A stretch of DNA of 64,000 nucleotides from Rhodococcus sp. W8901 (GTDB taxonomy: Bacteria; Actinomycetota; Actinomycetes; Mycobacteriales; Mycobacteriaceae). Shown in pieces: positions 10,401-18,228 of this stretch. The first letter of the stretch is position 1. Each line of letters opens with the position of its first letter. The notes beneath the pieces are model-generated. The model was not told where the DNA came from and searched no databases. It saw only the letters and a program-made list of their open reading frames with translations. The position numbers were made by a program, and so were the translations under genes. The stretch lies in NCBI RefSeq assembly GCF_013348805.1, contig NZ_CP054690.1, forward strand, positions 1,984,001 through 2,048,000. The letters run 5' to 3'.

Positions 10401-10738
10401 TCGTGGTGGTGGACTACAAGACCAACCGCATCGCGCCCGGCGAGCTGACCACCGCCGACTTCACCCGCGACGCCATGGCGGGGGAGATGATGCGCTCGCA
10501 CTATCCGCTGCAGGCGCTGCTGTATGCGGTTGCGCTGCACCGGTATCTGCGGTGGCGGCTGCCCGGCTACGACCCGGCGACGCATCTCGGGGGCGTGCAA
10601 TACCTGTTCGTGCGCGGCATGGTCGGCCCCGACACCCCGGACGGTGCCGGGGTGTTCGACTGGGATCCACCGGCCGCGCTGGTGGTGGAGCTGTCGGATC
10701 TGTTGGCCGGCATCACCGATCGTGAGGGAGGCGCATGA
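7400..10738 (+). CDS. recB: Exodeoxyribonuclease V subunit beta, RecB
   Basis: RecB is the 3'-5' helicase and nuclease subunit of RecBCD, about 1112 residues from the GTG at 7400. Helicase motifs visible are Walker A EASAGTGKT near residue 31, the DEFQDTDP box near residue 275 and the HASKGLEYP motif near residue 625. The C-terminal nuclease site is intact in appearance: GSIDAVLRL, then VVVDYKTN, then the YPLQALLYAVAL helix. The gene overlaps recC and recD by four bases at each end. In mycobacterial relatives RecBCD mainly serves single-strand annealing while AdnAB serves recombination; this is family knowledge and not visible here. Confidence 0.93.
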   Translation: MTAGIVPTVTDTAFDLFAPLPAGTTVLEASAGTGKTYAIVGLAARFVAEEGIDLSQLLLVTFSRAATKELRERTRERFASAAAGLADPSVARASGDPLVAHLAGADDAEVAVRRRRLLQALSDFDAGTIVTTHSFCQRMLDGLGIAGERDPDAVLVEEAEDLVSEVIADLFLQRFARSDSPTLRPSEARAAARAAIFDPQSTLAPEGADGGRAGDAVAFASAVRSEAQRRKRLAGIRDFDDLPALLHGVLTDPDPEHGAAACRRVRERYRVVLVDEFQDTDPQQWGILRSAFHGHSTLVLVGDPKQAIYAFRGAEVLSYLDAVGAAGSRQELTTNWRSDAELVAALGHLHGGAALGHRDIVVHPVSAAKTGSRLHGAPPLRLRYLSRAGAGRLNNSGYPAVGALRTRVAADVAADIARLLDSDATLDLNGAARPVEPGDIAILAGTNAQIALVREALDRAGVPSVLAGGTSVFETPAAQHWLQVLQALEQPHRPDRVRLAALTPLLGWSAEEIDTRSDELVARVGGQLRELSAVFAQSGFAALFERLAADSGLEARLLTIASGERTLTDLRHIGQLLGAVAVDESLGLTALTGWLVDRIKDPKSGGGDRSRRLDSDAAAVQIATVHASKGLEYPIVYVPFGWSTGRFADPNRLLLHDDEGRRILDIGGEGSPGYGERRRRRDAEAAGEDLRLLYVALTRAQCQLVLWWAPAYSTNEAPLHRMLFGREPGEGDVPQKVGVPEDPVVAQQLTDWAETAPVTIAVEAVGADPVPEVSWTPPQEETGDLAAAVFDRVLDAGWRRTSYSALTASAHEHPGVGSEAEEPETDDEPAEPALIAPAPAPGLASTMNEMPYGAVFGTLVHEILEHVDTAADDLETELRRHCREAVAARMSQVDPAALAAALLPVLRTPLAGGGTLADVAPTDRLPELDFELPLAGGDDPASIAVTLHRIARLLRTHLPADDVLAPYADRLATLEPTPLRGYLTGSIDAVLRLAGISGPRFVVVDYKTNRIAPGELTTADFTRDAMAGEMMRSHYPLQALLYAVALHRYLRWRLPGYDPATHLGGVQYLFVRGMVGPDTPDGAGVFDWDPPAALVVELSDLLAGITDREGGA

Positions 10739-12591
10739 TCGAGGCGCGCGTCGCGCAGCGCGGCAAGGGTGTGCTGCGCGAGTTCAACGAGGCCGGGGTG
10801 CTCGAGGCCGCCGACGTGCATGTCGCGCTGCGGCTCGCGACGCTCGGCGGGGAGACCAGCGAGCCGGTGCACCTGGCGACCGCGCTCGCGGTGCGTGCCG
10901 TGCGATCGGGCTCGGTGTGCCTGGACCTCAGCCGGATTCGGGAGGTGACGGTCGACGAGGGTTTCGAGGTGGACCCGGCGGCGCTGCCGTGGCCCGACGA
11001 CACCGTCGTGATGGACGGGCTGCGGTCGAGCCCGCTGGTGATCGGCGGGGACGCGGGTCCGCTGCGCCCGCTGCGGCTCGTGGAGTCCGACGAGGGCAGC
11101 CTGCTGTACCTGGACCGGTACTTCCGGCAGGAACAGGCCGTGAGGCGCATCCTCGACGAGCGCGCCCACGGGCACCCCGCGGTGGACGAGGACCTGCTGC
11201 GCGCCGGGCTGGACGAGTTGTTCCGGGACCATCAGGATCCGTCCCGGCCGTCGGACGCCCCGGATCGGCAGCGGATCGCGGCCGCCGTCGCCGCCACACA
11301 CCGGACGTCGGTGATCGCCGGCGGGCCCGGCACCGGCAAGACACACACCGTCGCGCGGGTGCTGGCGCTGCTCGAACGCCAGCAGCCCGGCCTGCGGATC
11401 GGACTGGCCGCCCCCACCGGGAAGGCCGCGGCGCGGCTGCAGGAGTCGGTGCGCGAGCAGGCCGAGGTGGTGGGGCTGCGGGCCGACCTGTCGGCGATGA
11501 CGCTGCACCGGATGCTCGGTTGGCAGCGGGGGACCAGCCGGTTCCGGCACAACGAGACCAACCACCTGCCCTACGACGTGATCGTGGTGGACGAGACGTC
11601 GATGGTGTCGCTGACGATGATGTGCCGACTGCTCGAGGCCGTGCGGCCCGAGGCGCGGCTGGTGTTGGTCGGCGACCCGGACCAGCTCACCTCCGTCGAC
11701 GCCGGTGCCGTGCTCGCCGACCTGGTGGCCCGCCCGGTGACCGGGGTCGAGAACCCGGTGCTGGCGCGCGTGGTCGGCGCGGACCTGTCGGCGTCGGACG
11801 ATCCCGCCGAGGCGGCGCTGAGTGTGTCCGAGCGGGACCGACTGCGCGGCGGCGTGATTCGGCTCAGCCGGGGACGGCGGTTCGGTGGCGCGATCGCGCA
11901 GCTGGCGGTCGCGGTGCGCGACGGCGACGAGGACCGGGTGCTCGAGATCCTGCGCAGCGGTGAGCCGGACGTGTCGTTCGTGGCGCCCGACGAGCTGTCC
12001 GCGCTGCGCTCCGACGTGGTGACGACGTCGGCGGCGGTGACGGACGCGGCCCAGGTCGGTGACGCGGTGGCGGCGCTGCGGGCGTCGGAGCAGCATCGGC
12101 TGCTGTGCGCGCACCGGGAGGGCCCGTTCGGCGCGTCGTGGTGGGCGCGCAACGCGATGGATTGGGTCGGGGAGTCGATCGGCGGCCGGCTCGACGCCGA
12201 ACGCTGGTACGCCGGGCAGCCGCTGATGGTGACCGCGAACGACCACGAGACCCGGATCTACAACGGCGACACCGGAGTCGTCGTCACCGGCGAGGACGGC
12301 GAACTGGTGGCGGCGTTCGCGCGCGGCGAGGAACCGTACCTGCTGCACCTGAGCCATCTGGCGTCGGTGCAGACGGTCTACGCGATGACGATCCACCGCA
12401 GTCAGGGCAGCCAGTACGACACCGTCTCGGTGATCCTGCCGGGGGAGGAGTCGTCGCTGCTGACCCGAGAGTTGTTGTACACCGCCATCACCCGAGCCCG
12501 GACGCACGTGCGGATCGTGGGCACCGAGGACGCCGTCCGCGCCGGCGTGCAGCGTCGGGTCCTGCGGGCGAGCGGGCTGCGGCGGGGGTGA
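10735..12591 (+). CDS. recD: Exodeoxyribonuclease V subunit alpha, RecD
   Basis: RecD is the 5'-3' SF1B helicase subunit, 618 residues. It shows Walker A AGGPGTGKTHT near residue 200, the VVDETSM box near residue 284, the VGDPDQL motif and the C-terminal MTIHRSQGSQYD and YTAITRAR motifs. The ATG overlaps the recB stop in an ATGA. A decayed duplicate of this gene's last part lies 4.4 kb downstream at 16964-17129, next to a copy of the SIMPL gene end. Confidence 0.93.
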   Translation: MIEARVAQRGKGVLREFNEAGVLEAADVHVALRLATLGGETSEPVHLATALAVRAVRSGSVCLDLSRIREVTVDEGFEVDPAALPWPDDTVVMDGLRSSPLVIGGDAGPLRPLRLVESDEGSLLYLDRYFRQEQAVRRILDERAHGHPAVDEDLLRAGLDELFRDHQDPSRPSDAPDRQRIAAAVAATHRTSVIAGGPGTGKTHTVARVLALLERQQPGLRIGLAAPTGKAAARLQESVREQAEVVGLRADLSAMTLHRMLGWQRGTSRFRHNETNHLPYDVIVVDETSMVSLTMMCRLLEAVRPEARLVLVGDPDQLTSVDAGAVLADLVARPVTGVENPVLARVVGADLSASDDPAEAALSVSERDRLRGGVIRLSRGRRFGGAIAQLAVAVRDGDEDRVLEILRSGEPDVSFVAPDELSALRSDVVTTSAAVTDAAQVGDAVAALRASEQHRLLCAHREGPFGASWWARNAMDWVGESIGGRLDAERWYAGQPLMVTANDHETRIYNGDTGVVVTGEDGELVAAFARGEEPYLLHLSHLASVQTVYAMTIHRSQGSQYDTVSVILPGEESSLLTRELLYTAITRARTHVRIVGTEDAVRAGVQRRVLRASGLRRG

Positions 12592-12607
12592 GGGGGCGCC
12601 CCTCGGG

Positions 12608-12632
12608 GTGCTGACCCGGCCCGGAACAGCAC
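12608..12632. terminator. Possible hairpin between convergent recD and tetR
   Basis: GTGCTG (12608-12613) pairs with CAGCAC (12627-12632) across a GC-rich loop. It lies in the short gap between two convergent genes and could serve both, but the stem is only six bp. Confidence 0.35.
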
Positions 12633-12644
12633 GGGCCCAGATCG

Positions 12645-13301
12645 CTACGAGGCCGGACGGGCTCGGATCATGTCCAACGTCTCGTGCAGATACGCCGCGA
12701 ACACCGCCGCCATGTCGACCGCCTCGGCGTCCAGCAGCCACTGCTGCTGAAGGCCGTCCATGATCGCGACCAGTCGGAACGCGTGCGCCTCGGGGTCGAC
12801 GTCGGACCGGAACTCGCCGGACGTGATCCCGCCGCGGATGGCGTCCGCGATGAACCCCCGGATGCGGCGGTAGCGGGTGCGGGCCCAGGTGTGGGCGGGA
12901 TGATCGGCGGTGGCGGACTCGGCGCTGAGGACCGTGAAGAGTTGGACGAGCCCGGGCACTCGCTGGTTTCGCTCGACCAGCTCGACGAGGGCCTCCATGG
13001 CGGCGATCCCGGTCAACGGCGCGCCGTCGGCGTCGACGAAGCGCTGGGCGTCCATCTCGTCGCGGAGGTCCAGCGTGGCGGCCAGCAGTTCTTCCTTGTT
13101 GCGGAAGTGGTGGAGCAGGCCGGGTTGGGAGAGTTCGGCACGCTCGGCGATCCGGGCAAGCGAGGCGCCGCGGTAGCCGTTCTCGGCGAACTCCTCCATC
13201 GCGACGTGCAGAATCCGGGCGCGCCGGGCCCGGCCGACGGCGTAGCTGCCGCCCCGTCGGGGACGGGTGGCTGCATCTCTGCCCTTCTCGCGGGTGGTCA
13301 C
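12645..13301 (-). CDS. TetR-family transcriptional regulator
   Basis: The 218-residue protein has a TetR helix-turn-helix near residues 23-70 (ILHVAMEEFAENGYRG, then LARIAERAELSQPGLLHHF and RNKEELL) and a ligand-binding domain of ordinary length. The GTG at 13301 is the start nearest the divergent promoter; the open frame continues far upstream only because of high GC. It is transcribed away from the GH3 beta-glucosidase and probably represses that gene and the hydrolase behind it. An imperfect palindrome in the intergenic region is a candidate operator. The inducer is unknown, perhaps a glycoside or its aglycone. Confidence 0.88.
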   Translation of the reverse strand: MTTREKGRDAATRPRRGGSYAVGRARRARILHVAMEEFAENGYRGASLARIAERAELSQPGLLHHFRNKEELLAATLDLRDEMDAQRFVDADGAPLTGIAAMEALVELVERNQRVPGLVQLFTVLSAESATADHPAHTWARTRYRRIRGFIADAIRGGITSGEFRSDVDPEAHAFRLVAIMDGLQQQWLLDAEAVDMAAVFAAYLHETLDMIRARPAS

Positions 13302-13342
13302 GGTCTCACTGTAGGCGGGCAAATATAACGGCGAGATAACAA

Positions 13343-13360
13343 ACCTAGTACGTACTCGGT
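13343..13360. promoter_or_regulatory. Candidate TetR operator
   Basis: The sequence ACCTAGTACGTACTCGGT is an 18-base palindrome with one mismatched pair, centred on a perfect AGTACGTACT. It lies in the 129-base divergent region between the TetR gene and the GH3 gene, where a TetR dimer would be expected to bind. The role is inferred from position and symmetry. Confidence 0.6.
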
Positions 13361-13430
13361 ATTTGCGGTTAGCCTCGATTCCAGCGGTCGAACAGGCCCG
13401 GTCCGCGTGACGTTCGAAGGAGTGCTGGTT

Positions 13431-15890
13431 GTGAACAGCCGAGACGGTGTGACTGCGGTGGACGAGGGCAAGCTGGGAAAGCTCCTCGCGGAACTGACGC
13501 TCGAGGAGAAGGTCGGTCTGCTGACCGGCGCGGACTTCTGGTCCCTCGACGCGATCGAGAAGATCGGCCTGCGCAAGGTGCTCCTCTCGGACGGCCCCAA
13601 CGGCGTCCGCGGCACGACCTGGGACGAGCGTGACACCAGCCTGCTGTTCCCGAACCCGTCGGCGCTGTCCGCCACCTGGGACCCGGAGCAGGTCCGGCGT
13701 GCCGGCGCCCTCATGGGCGCCCAGGCCCGGGACAAGGGCGTCGCGTGGCTCCTCGCCCCGAACATCAACATTCACCGCTCGCCGCTCGGGGGCCGGCACT
13801 TCGAGTGCTACTCCGAGGACCCGCAGTTGACCGCCGCGATCGTGGAGGGCTTCGTCTCCGGTGTCCAGGCCAACGGCGTCGCGGTGACGATCAAGCACTA
13901 CATCGGCAACGAGTCCGAGACCGAGCGCATGACGTACGACGCGCGGATCTCGGAGAAGGCGCTGCGTGAGGTCTACCTGGTGCCCTTCGAGGCCGGGGTC
14001 CGCGCGGGCGCGTGGTCCGTCATGGCCTCGTACAACTCGGTCAACGGTGCGAGCCTGACCGACAACCGGCGGCTGCTCACCGAGGTCCTCAAGGAGGAGC
14101 TGGGCTTCGACGGCGCGGTCGTGTCCGACTGGTTCGCGACGCGCTCGACGGCCGCGTCCGCGAACGCGGGCCTCGACGTCGCGATGCCGGGTCCGCAGAG
14201 CCCGTGGAGCGAGGCGCTCGTCGCCGCGGTCCGCGCCGGCGAGGTCGCCGAGAGCGTCGTCGACGACAAGGTGCTGCGCGTGCTTCGGCTCGCCGCTCGC
14301 ACCGGCTACCTGGACGGCTTCGCGGGGCCCGCCCCGTCGACGACCCCGGACGACGCGGGCGAGCAGTTGCGGGAGATCGCGGCGCGCGCCATGGTCGTGC
14401 TGCGCAACGAGGGCGGCGTCCTGCCGCTGGCTCCGGCGTCGCGCAGTCGCGTCGCCGTCCTCGGACCGAACGCCGCGGTGCTGACCGCGCAGGGTGGCGG
14501 CTCCGCGCACGTCAACCCCACGCACATCACCAGTCCGTTGGCCGGGCTGCGCGAGGCGTTCGGCGACTCGGTCGAGATCGACTACCGGGAAGGCGTTTCG
14601 ACGCAGCGCATCCTTCCCGCCATCCCGGCGGACGTCGCCCGCGACCCGGTGACCGGCGAGCCGGGCTTTCGCGTCGACTTCGTTTCGGCCGACGGCGCCG
14701 TTCTCGCGACCGAGCGCCGGCTCGCGTCGCGTCTGGTGTTCATGGGCACCGTCCCTCCGGGCACCGCCGAGGTCCGCGTCCGGACCGATCTGACCGTCGC
14801 CGAGGGCGGCACCCACCAGTTCTCGGTGTCGGGTTCCGGGGAGTACTCCCTGAGGATCGGCGCGGCCGAGCCGCATGCGATCTCGCTCACCAGTGCCGAC
14901 GACGACCCGATCGAGAATCTCGTCAAGCCGCCGGAGCGTCGCGTTTCGGCCGAGCTCGTCGCCGGCACGATCAACGTCGAGATGCGGATGGTCGCACCGG
15001 ACCACCCGATGGTGATGTTCGGCCTCAACCACGAGGCGCCACGCGAGGCTGCGGATGTGGCGTTCGCCGCCGCCGTCGAGGCCGCGCGGAACGCGGACGT
15101 GGCGCTGGTCTTCGTCGGCACCACGGACGAGGTGGAGAGCGAGGGCTTCGACCGTGTCGATCTGCTGCTTCCGGGTCGGCAGGACGAGCTGGTGTCGGCG
15201 GTGGCCGCGGTGAATCCGAAGACGGTCGTGGTCGTCAACGCCGGTGCGCCGGTCGAAATGCCTTGGCGGGACGAGGTTGCGGCGGTGCTGTGGGCGTGGC
15301 TGCCGGGCCAGGAAGGCGGCGGTGCGATCGCCGACGCGCTCACCGGCGTCGTCGAGCCCGGCGGCCGGCTGCCCACCACCTTTCCCGCGGTCGGTGCCGA
15401 CTCGCCGGTGCTGTCGACGCAACCCGTCGACGGCGTCATCGACTACGCGGAGGGCTCGACGTTCGGGTATCGCGGGTACGAGACGGCCGCGATCACCCCG
15501 GCCTACCCGTTCGGGCATGGTCTCGGCTACAGCACCTGGGACTACGAGGGAATCACCGCCGCGGAGACCGAGTCGGGTGCGGTGACGGTCGAGGTGTCCG
15601 TCCGCAACACCGGCGTGCGCACCGGACGCGAGGTCGTCCAGCTCTACCTCGGCGGCGAGGGCGCCGACGGGAACGACCCGCTGCGGCTGGTCGGTTTCGC
15701 GTCGGTGAACGCCGACGCGGGGGAGGCGGCGACCGCGCGAATCACCGTGGACCGCAGGACCCTGGCGCGGTGGGACGAATCGGCGTCGGCGTGGCGGGTC
15801 GCGGGCGGTTCGCGGACGCTGGTCGCGGCGCGATCGGCCTCCGACCGTCGGCTGACGACCGAGATCGAACTGAAGGACTCGGCGGTGTGA
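13431..15890 (+). CDS. GH3-family beta-glucosidase with PA14-like insert
   Basis: This protein of about 819 residues is a glycoside hydrolase family 3 enzyme that releases terminal beta-linked sugars. The N-terminal (beta/alpha)8 region includes LTLEEKVGLLTG, DGPNGVRG, the substrate-loop IKHYIGNESE and the catalytic nucleophile motif VVSDWFATRS. A PA14-like carbohydrate-binding insert follows (about residues 395-520), then the second GH3 domain (DEVESEGFDRVDLLLPG) and a C-terminal fibronectin-III-like domain (VSVRNTGVRTGREVVQLYL). No signal peptide is evident, so it is probably cytoplasmic. GTG 13431 is preferred because GAAGGAG lies eight bases upstream; an in-frame ATG at 13407 is the alternative. 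It is divergent from the TetR gene. Confidence 0.9.
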   Translation: MNSRDGVTAVDEGKLGKLLAELTLEEKVGLLTGADFWSLDAIEKIGLRKVLLSDGPNGVRGTTWDERDTSLLFPNPSALSATWDPEQVRRAGALMGAQARDKGVAWLLAPNINIHRSPLGGRHFECYSEDPQLTAAIVEGFVSGVQANGVAVTIKHYIGNESETERMTYDARISEKALREVYLVPFEAGVRAGAWSVMASYNSVNGASLTDNRRLLTEVLKEELGFDGAVVSDWFATRSTAASANAGLDVAMPGPQSPWSEALVAAVRAGEVAESVVDDKVLRVLRLAARTGYLDGFAGPAPSTTPDDAGEQLREIAARAMVVLRNEGGVLPLAPASRSRVAVLGPNAAVLTAQGGGSAHVNPTHITSPLAGLREAFGDSVEIDYREGVSTQRILPAIPADVARDPVTGEPGFRVDFVSADGAVLATERRLASRLVFMGTVPPGTAEVRVRTDLTVAEGGTHQFSVSGSGEYSLRIGAAEPHAISLTSADDDPIENLVKPPERRVSAELVAGTINVEMRMVAPDHPMVMFGLNHEAPREAADVAFAAAVEAARNADVALVFVGTTDEVESEGFDRVDLLLPGRQDELVSAVAAVNPKTVVVVNAGAPVEMPWRDEVAAVLWAWLPGQEGGGAIADALTGVVEPGGRLPTTFPAVGADSPVLSTQPVDGVIDYAEGSTFGYRGYETAAITPAYPFGHGLGYSTWDYEGITAAETESGAVTVEVSVRNTGVRTGREVVQLYLGGEGADGNDPLRLVGFASVNADAGEAATARITVDRRTLARWDESASAWRVAGGSRTLVAARSASDRRLTTEIELKDSAV

Positions 15891-15959
15891 GCCGGGGATC
15901 TCTGATGACTCCCACCTTTCGCCCGAAGAACCCCTGAACCCCAACGAGGAGAACGCAAT

Positions 15960-16787
15960 ATGACCGTCAATCTGTCCCGCATCACGATCTCGCGCGGCGA
16001 GCTGTCCTTCTTCGAGGCGACGCCCGAGGCCGGCACGGAGGTCAAGGGCACCGTCGTCATGGTCCCCGGATTCACCGGCTCCCGGGAGGACTTCCTCCCG
16101 ATGGCGCCGTTCGTCACCGCCGCCGGTTACCGCCTGATCTCCTACTCTCAGCTCGGCCAGTACGACTCGGACGGCCCGGACGGCCCGGATGCGGTGGGCG
16201 AGTACACGATTGCCAAGTTCGCCCTGGACCTCGCCGAGGTGCTCGACAAGGTCGCGCCCGGCGAGAAGGTCCACCTCCTCGGCCACAGCTTCGGTGGTCT
16301 CGTCACCCGGGCCGCCGTGCTGAACGACCCGGCGCGCTTCCTCGACTACGTGATCCTCGACTCGCCGCCGAGTGGGCAGAACCTGGACATGGACCTGGAC
16401 ATGGGCCAGATCCCGGCACTGCTGCAGGAAGGCGGCAACGAGGCCCTGTGGCAGGCCATGTTCGGAGCCCTGCAGGAGGCCTTCCCGGCACCGGTCAAGG
16501 AGTTCCTGCGGGGCCGCATCCTGGCCACCAAGACCGCGAATATCGCCGGCATCGCCCTCTCCATGAGCGCCGAGCCGGACCGCGTCGAGGAGTTGGCGGC
16601 GACCCGTCTGCCGATCCTGGTCGTCGCGGGCGAGGAGGACGTCATCTCGGTGGAGGTCCAGGCCGGCGTCGCGTCTCGGCTCGGCGTGAAGTTCGAGATC
16701 ATCGCGGGGGCCGGCCACACACCGAACGAGGAGAAGCCCGAGGAGCTGACGAAGGTGCTCGTCGACTTCTGGGGTCAGACCGCCTGA
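15960..16787 (+). CDS. Alpha/beta-fold hydrolase
   Basis: This 275-residue protein has an alpha/beta-hydrolase fold. The oxyanion region VVMVPGFTGSREDF, the nucleophile elbow LLGHSFGGLV (catalytic Ser), the acid strand LVVAGEEDV and the histidine AGAGHTPNEE are all present and correctly ordered. It lies 69 bases after the GH3 gene with a GAGGAGA ribosome site, so it is probably part of the same TetR-controlled unit, perhaps acting on the aglycone released by the glucosidase. The substrate cannot be read from sequence. Confidence 0.85.
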   Translation: MTVNLSRITISRGELSFFEATPEAGTEVKGTVVMVPGFTGSREDFLPMAPFVTAAGYRLISYSQLGQYDSDGPDGPDAVGEYTIAKFALDLAEVLDKVAPGEKVHLLGHSFGGLVTRAAVLNDPARFLDYVILDSPPSGQNLDMDLDMGQIPALLQEGGNEALWQAMFGALQEAFPAPVKEFLRGRILATKTANIAGIALSMSAEPDRVEELAATRLPILVVAGEEDVISVEVQAGVASRLGVKFEIIAGAGHTPNEEKPEELTKVLVDFWGQTA

Positions 16788-16823
16788 CGCCGAGACTCAT
16801 GCCCGACACATTCGAGTGGTCCG

Positions 16824-16965
16824 TCAGGACGCCTCGAACCGGGCCTCGACATCCGCGCTGATGCCGATGCGTTCGGGGGTCAGCTCGATCGCCGGCCGGC
16901 CGGTGTCGGCGCCGTCCGGGGCCGCGGCCGAGGCGGCCATCATCCGCACCGCGGGAGGGCCGTAG
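16824..16965 (-). pseudogene. Relic of the 3' end of the SIMPL-domain gene
   Basis: Bases 16824-16965 closely match the 3' end of the intact SIMPL gene (19413-19555), in the same orientation. Translated on the minus strand it gives about 46 residues nearly identical to that protein's C-terminus (for example TGRPAIELTPE then IGISADVEARFE) and ends at a matching TGA. Nothing upstream of this piece remains; at 16965 the sequence switches abruptly to recD-derived DNA. Confidence 0.85.
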
Positions 16966-17129
16966 ATCTGCAACGGCGACACCGGAGTCGTCGCTGCTGA
17001 CCCGGGAACTGCTCTACACCGCCATCGCCCGCGCCCGGACCGACGTGCGCATTGACGGGACCGAGGAGGCCGTTTCGGGCTGCCGTGGGGCGGCGGGTGT
17101 TGCGGGCGAGTGGGTTGCGGCGGTGGTGA
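16964..17129 (+). pseudogene. Relic of the recD 3' end
   Basis: From about 16964 the sequence follows recD (12254 onward, GGCGACACCGGAGTCGTC), then jumps about 173 bases ahead to the recD segment starting at 12447 and continues to the equivalent of the recD stop at 17127-17129. The jump falls at GGAGTCGTCG, which occurs at both places in recD (12274 and 12447), so the internal deletion looks microhomology-mediated. It breaks the frame. The relic is fused to the SIMPL relic on its left. The whole gap 16788-17132 is made of these two relics plus a few dozen bases after the hydrolase gene. Confidence 0.85.
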
Positions 17130-17132
17130 CCC

Positions 17133-17687
17133 CTACTGCTCGTTCGTGCTTTCACCTGTGCGGAGCGGGCTTCGTTCGGCAGCCATCGGCACCGCGGCGC
17201 GCGCGTAGTCGGGATGGGGGTTGTCGATGATCAGACGGGTGCCGTCCTCGCTGACGGTCGCTCGGGCGAACTCGTGGATCCAACGCGCGGCCGCGGCGGT
17301 GACGACCAGCAGGACGAGCCCGGCGAAGAGCGAAAGGGCGGCGAGGCCCTCTTGTGAGGATTCGACCAGGACTCTCGGCACGGCGATGAGCAGGACCAGG
17401 GTGACCGCGAGTAGCGCGGCGGACCGGGCGCGCCGTCGGCGGAGCCAGCGCCGACATGCGACGCAGCCATGCGTCGTGACGGTAGTCGAATAGGCCGTTG
17501 CCAGGCGGTCCATTCCTCGATGGATTCGGGCCCAGCCGAACATGAGATCGTGCAGCAACTGCGATCGACGAGGCTTGAGATCGAAGTCGGTCGTGGGCCG
17601 TGAATAGCATCGAAAGCGCCTCGACCACGTCCCCGGTTCACCGTGCGCCACACAGAGTTCGGGCATCGGTACCGCGGCGAATCGCAT
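17133..17687 (-). CDS. Small membrane protein of unknown function
   Basis: I do not recognise this protein. From the ATG at 17687 it would have about 184 residues. Two hydrophobic segments are clear (SAALLAVTLVLLIAVPRVLV and LFAGLVLLVVTAAAAR), preceded by a basic cytoplasmic stretch CRRWLRRRRAR and followed by a charged C-terminal tail. Internal ATGs are possible starts. It begins just past the recD relic and is divergent from ESX-type genes, so it belongs to that small module. The 17688-17900 gap is the divergent promoter region. Confidence 0.55.
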   Translation of the reverse strand: MRFAAVPMPELCVAHGEPGTWSRRFRCYSRPTTDFDLKPRRSQLLHDLMFGWARIHRGMDRLATAYSTTVTTHGCVACRRWLRRRRARSAALLAVTLVLLIAVPRVLVESSQEGLAALSLFAGLVLLVVTAAAARWIHEFARATVSEDGTRLIIDNPHPDYARAAVPMAAERSPLRTGESTNEQ

Positions 17688-17900
17688 CACCTTTCGAATT
17701 TGAGCATGATCCTTCCATCGGCCGAGTTCGTCGTCAGACCCTTCACGCAGAGGGAAGGCGACCTGGTCCGTCGTTGAGGGAGCCACGATCGGTATGCATA
17801 GCCTCCGATCGTGGCCCAGTGCAAGTATTCCCGGCCCCACTGGTACGTTGCGAACGTGACCGGGGCCGGGGAGGGCCGCGGCCCGAGATTGGGGGATGCG

Positions 17901-18194
17901 GTGCTGGTCGATCCGAATGCGCTGGATGTTTTCGCTGCCAGGTTGGGGGAACTCGCCGGGCAAGTATCGGAGGCTACGGCCTATCTGGAAGAGCACCTCT
18001 CGATCGGAATGGCCGACGGTCGCATCTTCCTGTCGGTTGCGCCCACGGTCTCCGAGCTTCGGACGCTTTTGGTGGACAACGCCGCCGCGATCGGGCGCCT
18101 CGTCGCCGTGTCGGGTGAGGAGATCGCCCGCACCGCCGAACAGTACCGGGCAACCGATTCGACGAACGCGACGGCATTGGACCGCGTGTACTGA
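17901..18194 (+). CDS. EspC-like ESX (type VII) secretion-associated protein
   Basis: Read from GTG 17901 this gives about 97 residues, the usual length for the EspC/DUF2580-like family, starting VLVDPNALDVFAARLGELA. The C-terminal region carries YRATD, a match to the general type VII secretion signal YxxxD/E. A GGGGGA stretch lies five bases before the GTG, which supports this start over longer alternatives. It leads a three-gene module with a WXG-type protein. Secretion is inferred from family and motif; the ESX machinery is not in the window. Confidence 0.72.
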   Translation: MLVDPNALDVFAARLGELAGQVSEATAYLEEHLSIGMADGRIFLSVAPTVSELRTLLVDNAAAIGRLVAVSGEEIARTAEQYRATDSTNATALDRVY

Positions 18195-18228
18195 GCGCCA
18201 CTGAAGAACTTTCGGAAGGGGGGACCCG

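Noticed and set aside
7250-10600. Open frame of 1116 codons antisense to recB
   Set aside because: Same reason: shadow of recB, no recognisable domain, composition typical of antisense high-GC frames.
12257-12600. recD 3' end as a possible pseudogene
   Set aside because: The copy here is complete with all C-terminal helicase motifs; the decayed copy is the one at 16964-17129.
13302-16718. Upstream extension of the TetR frame by over 1100 codons
   Set aside because: The extra part is antisense to the GH3 and hydrolase genes. Only the last 218 residues have TetR features.
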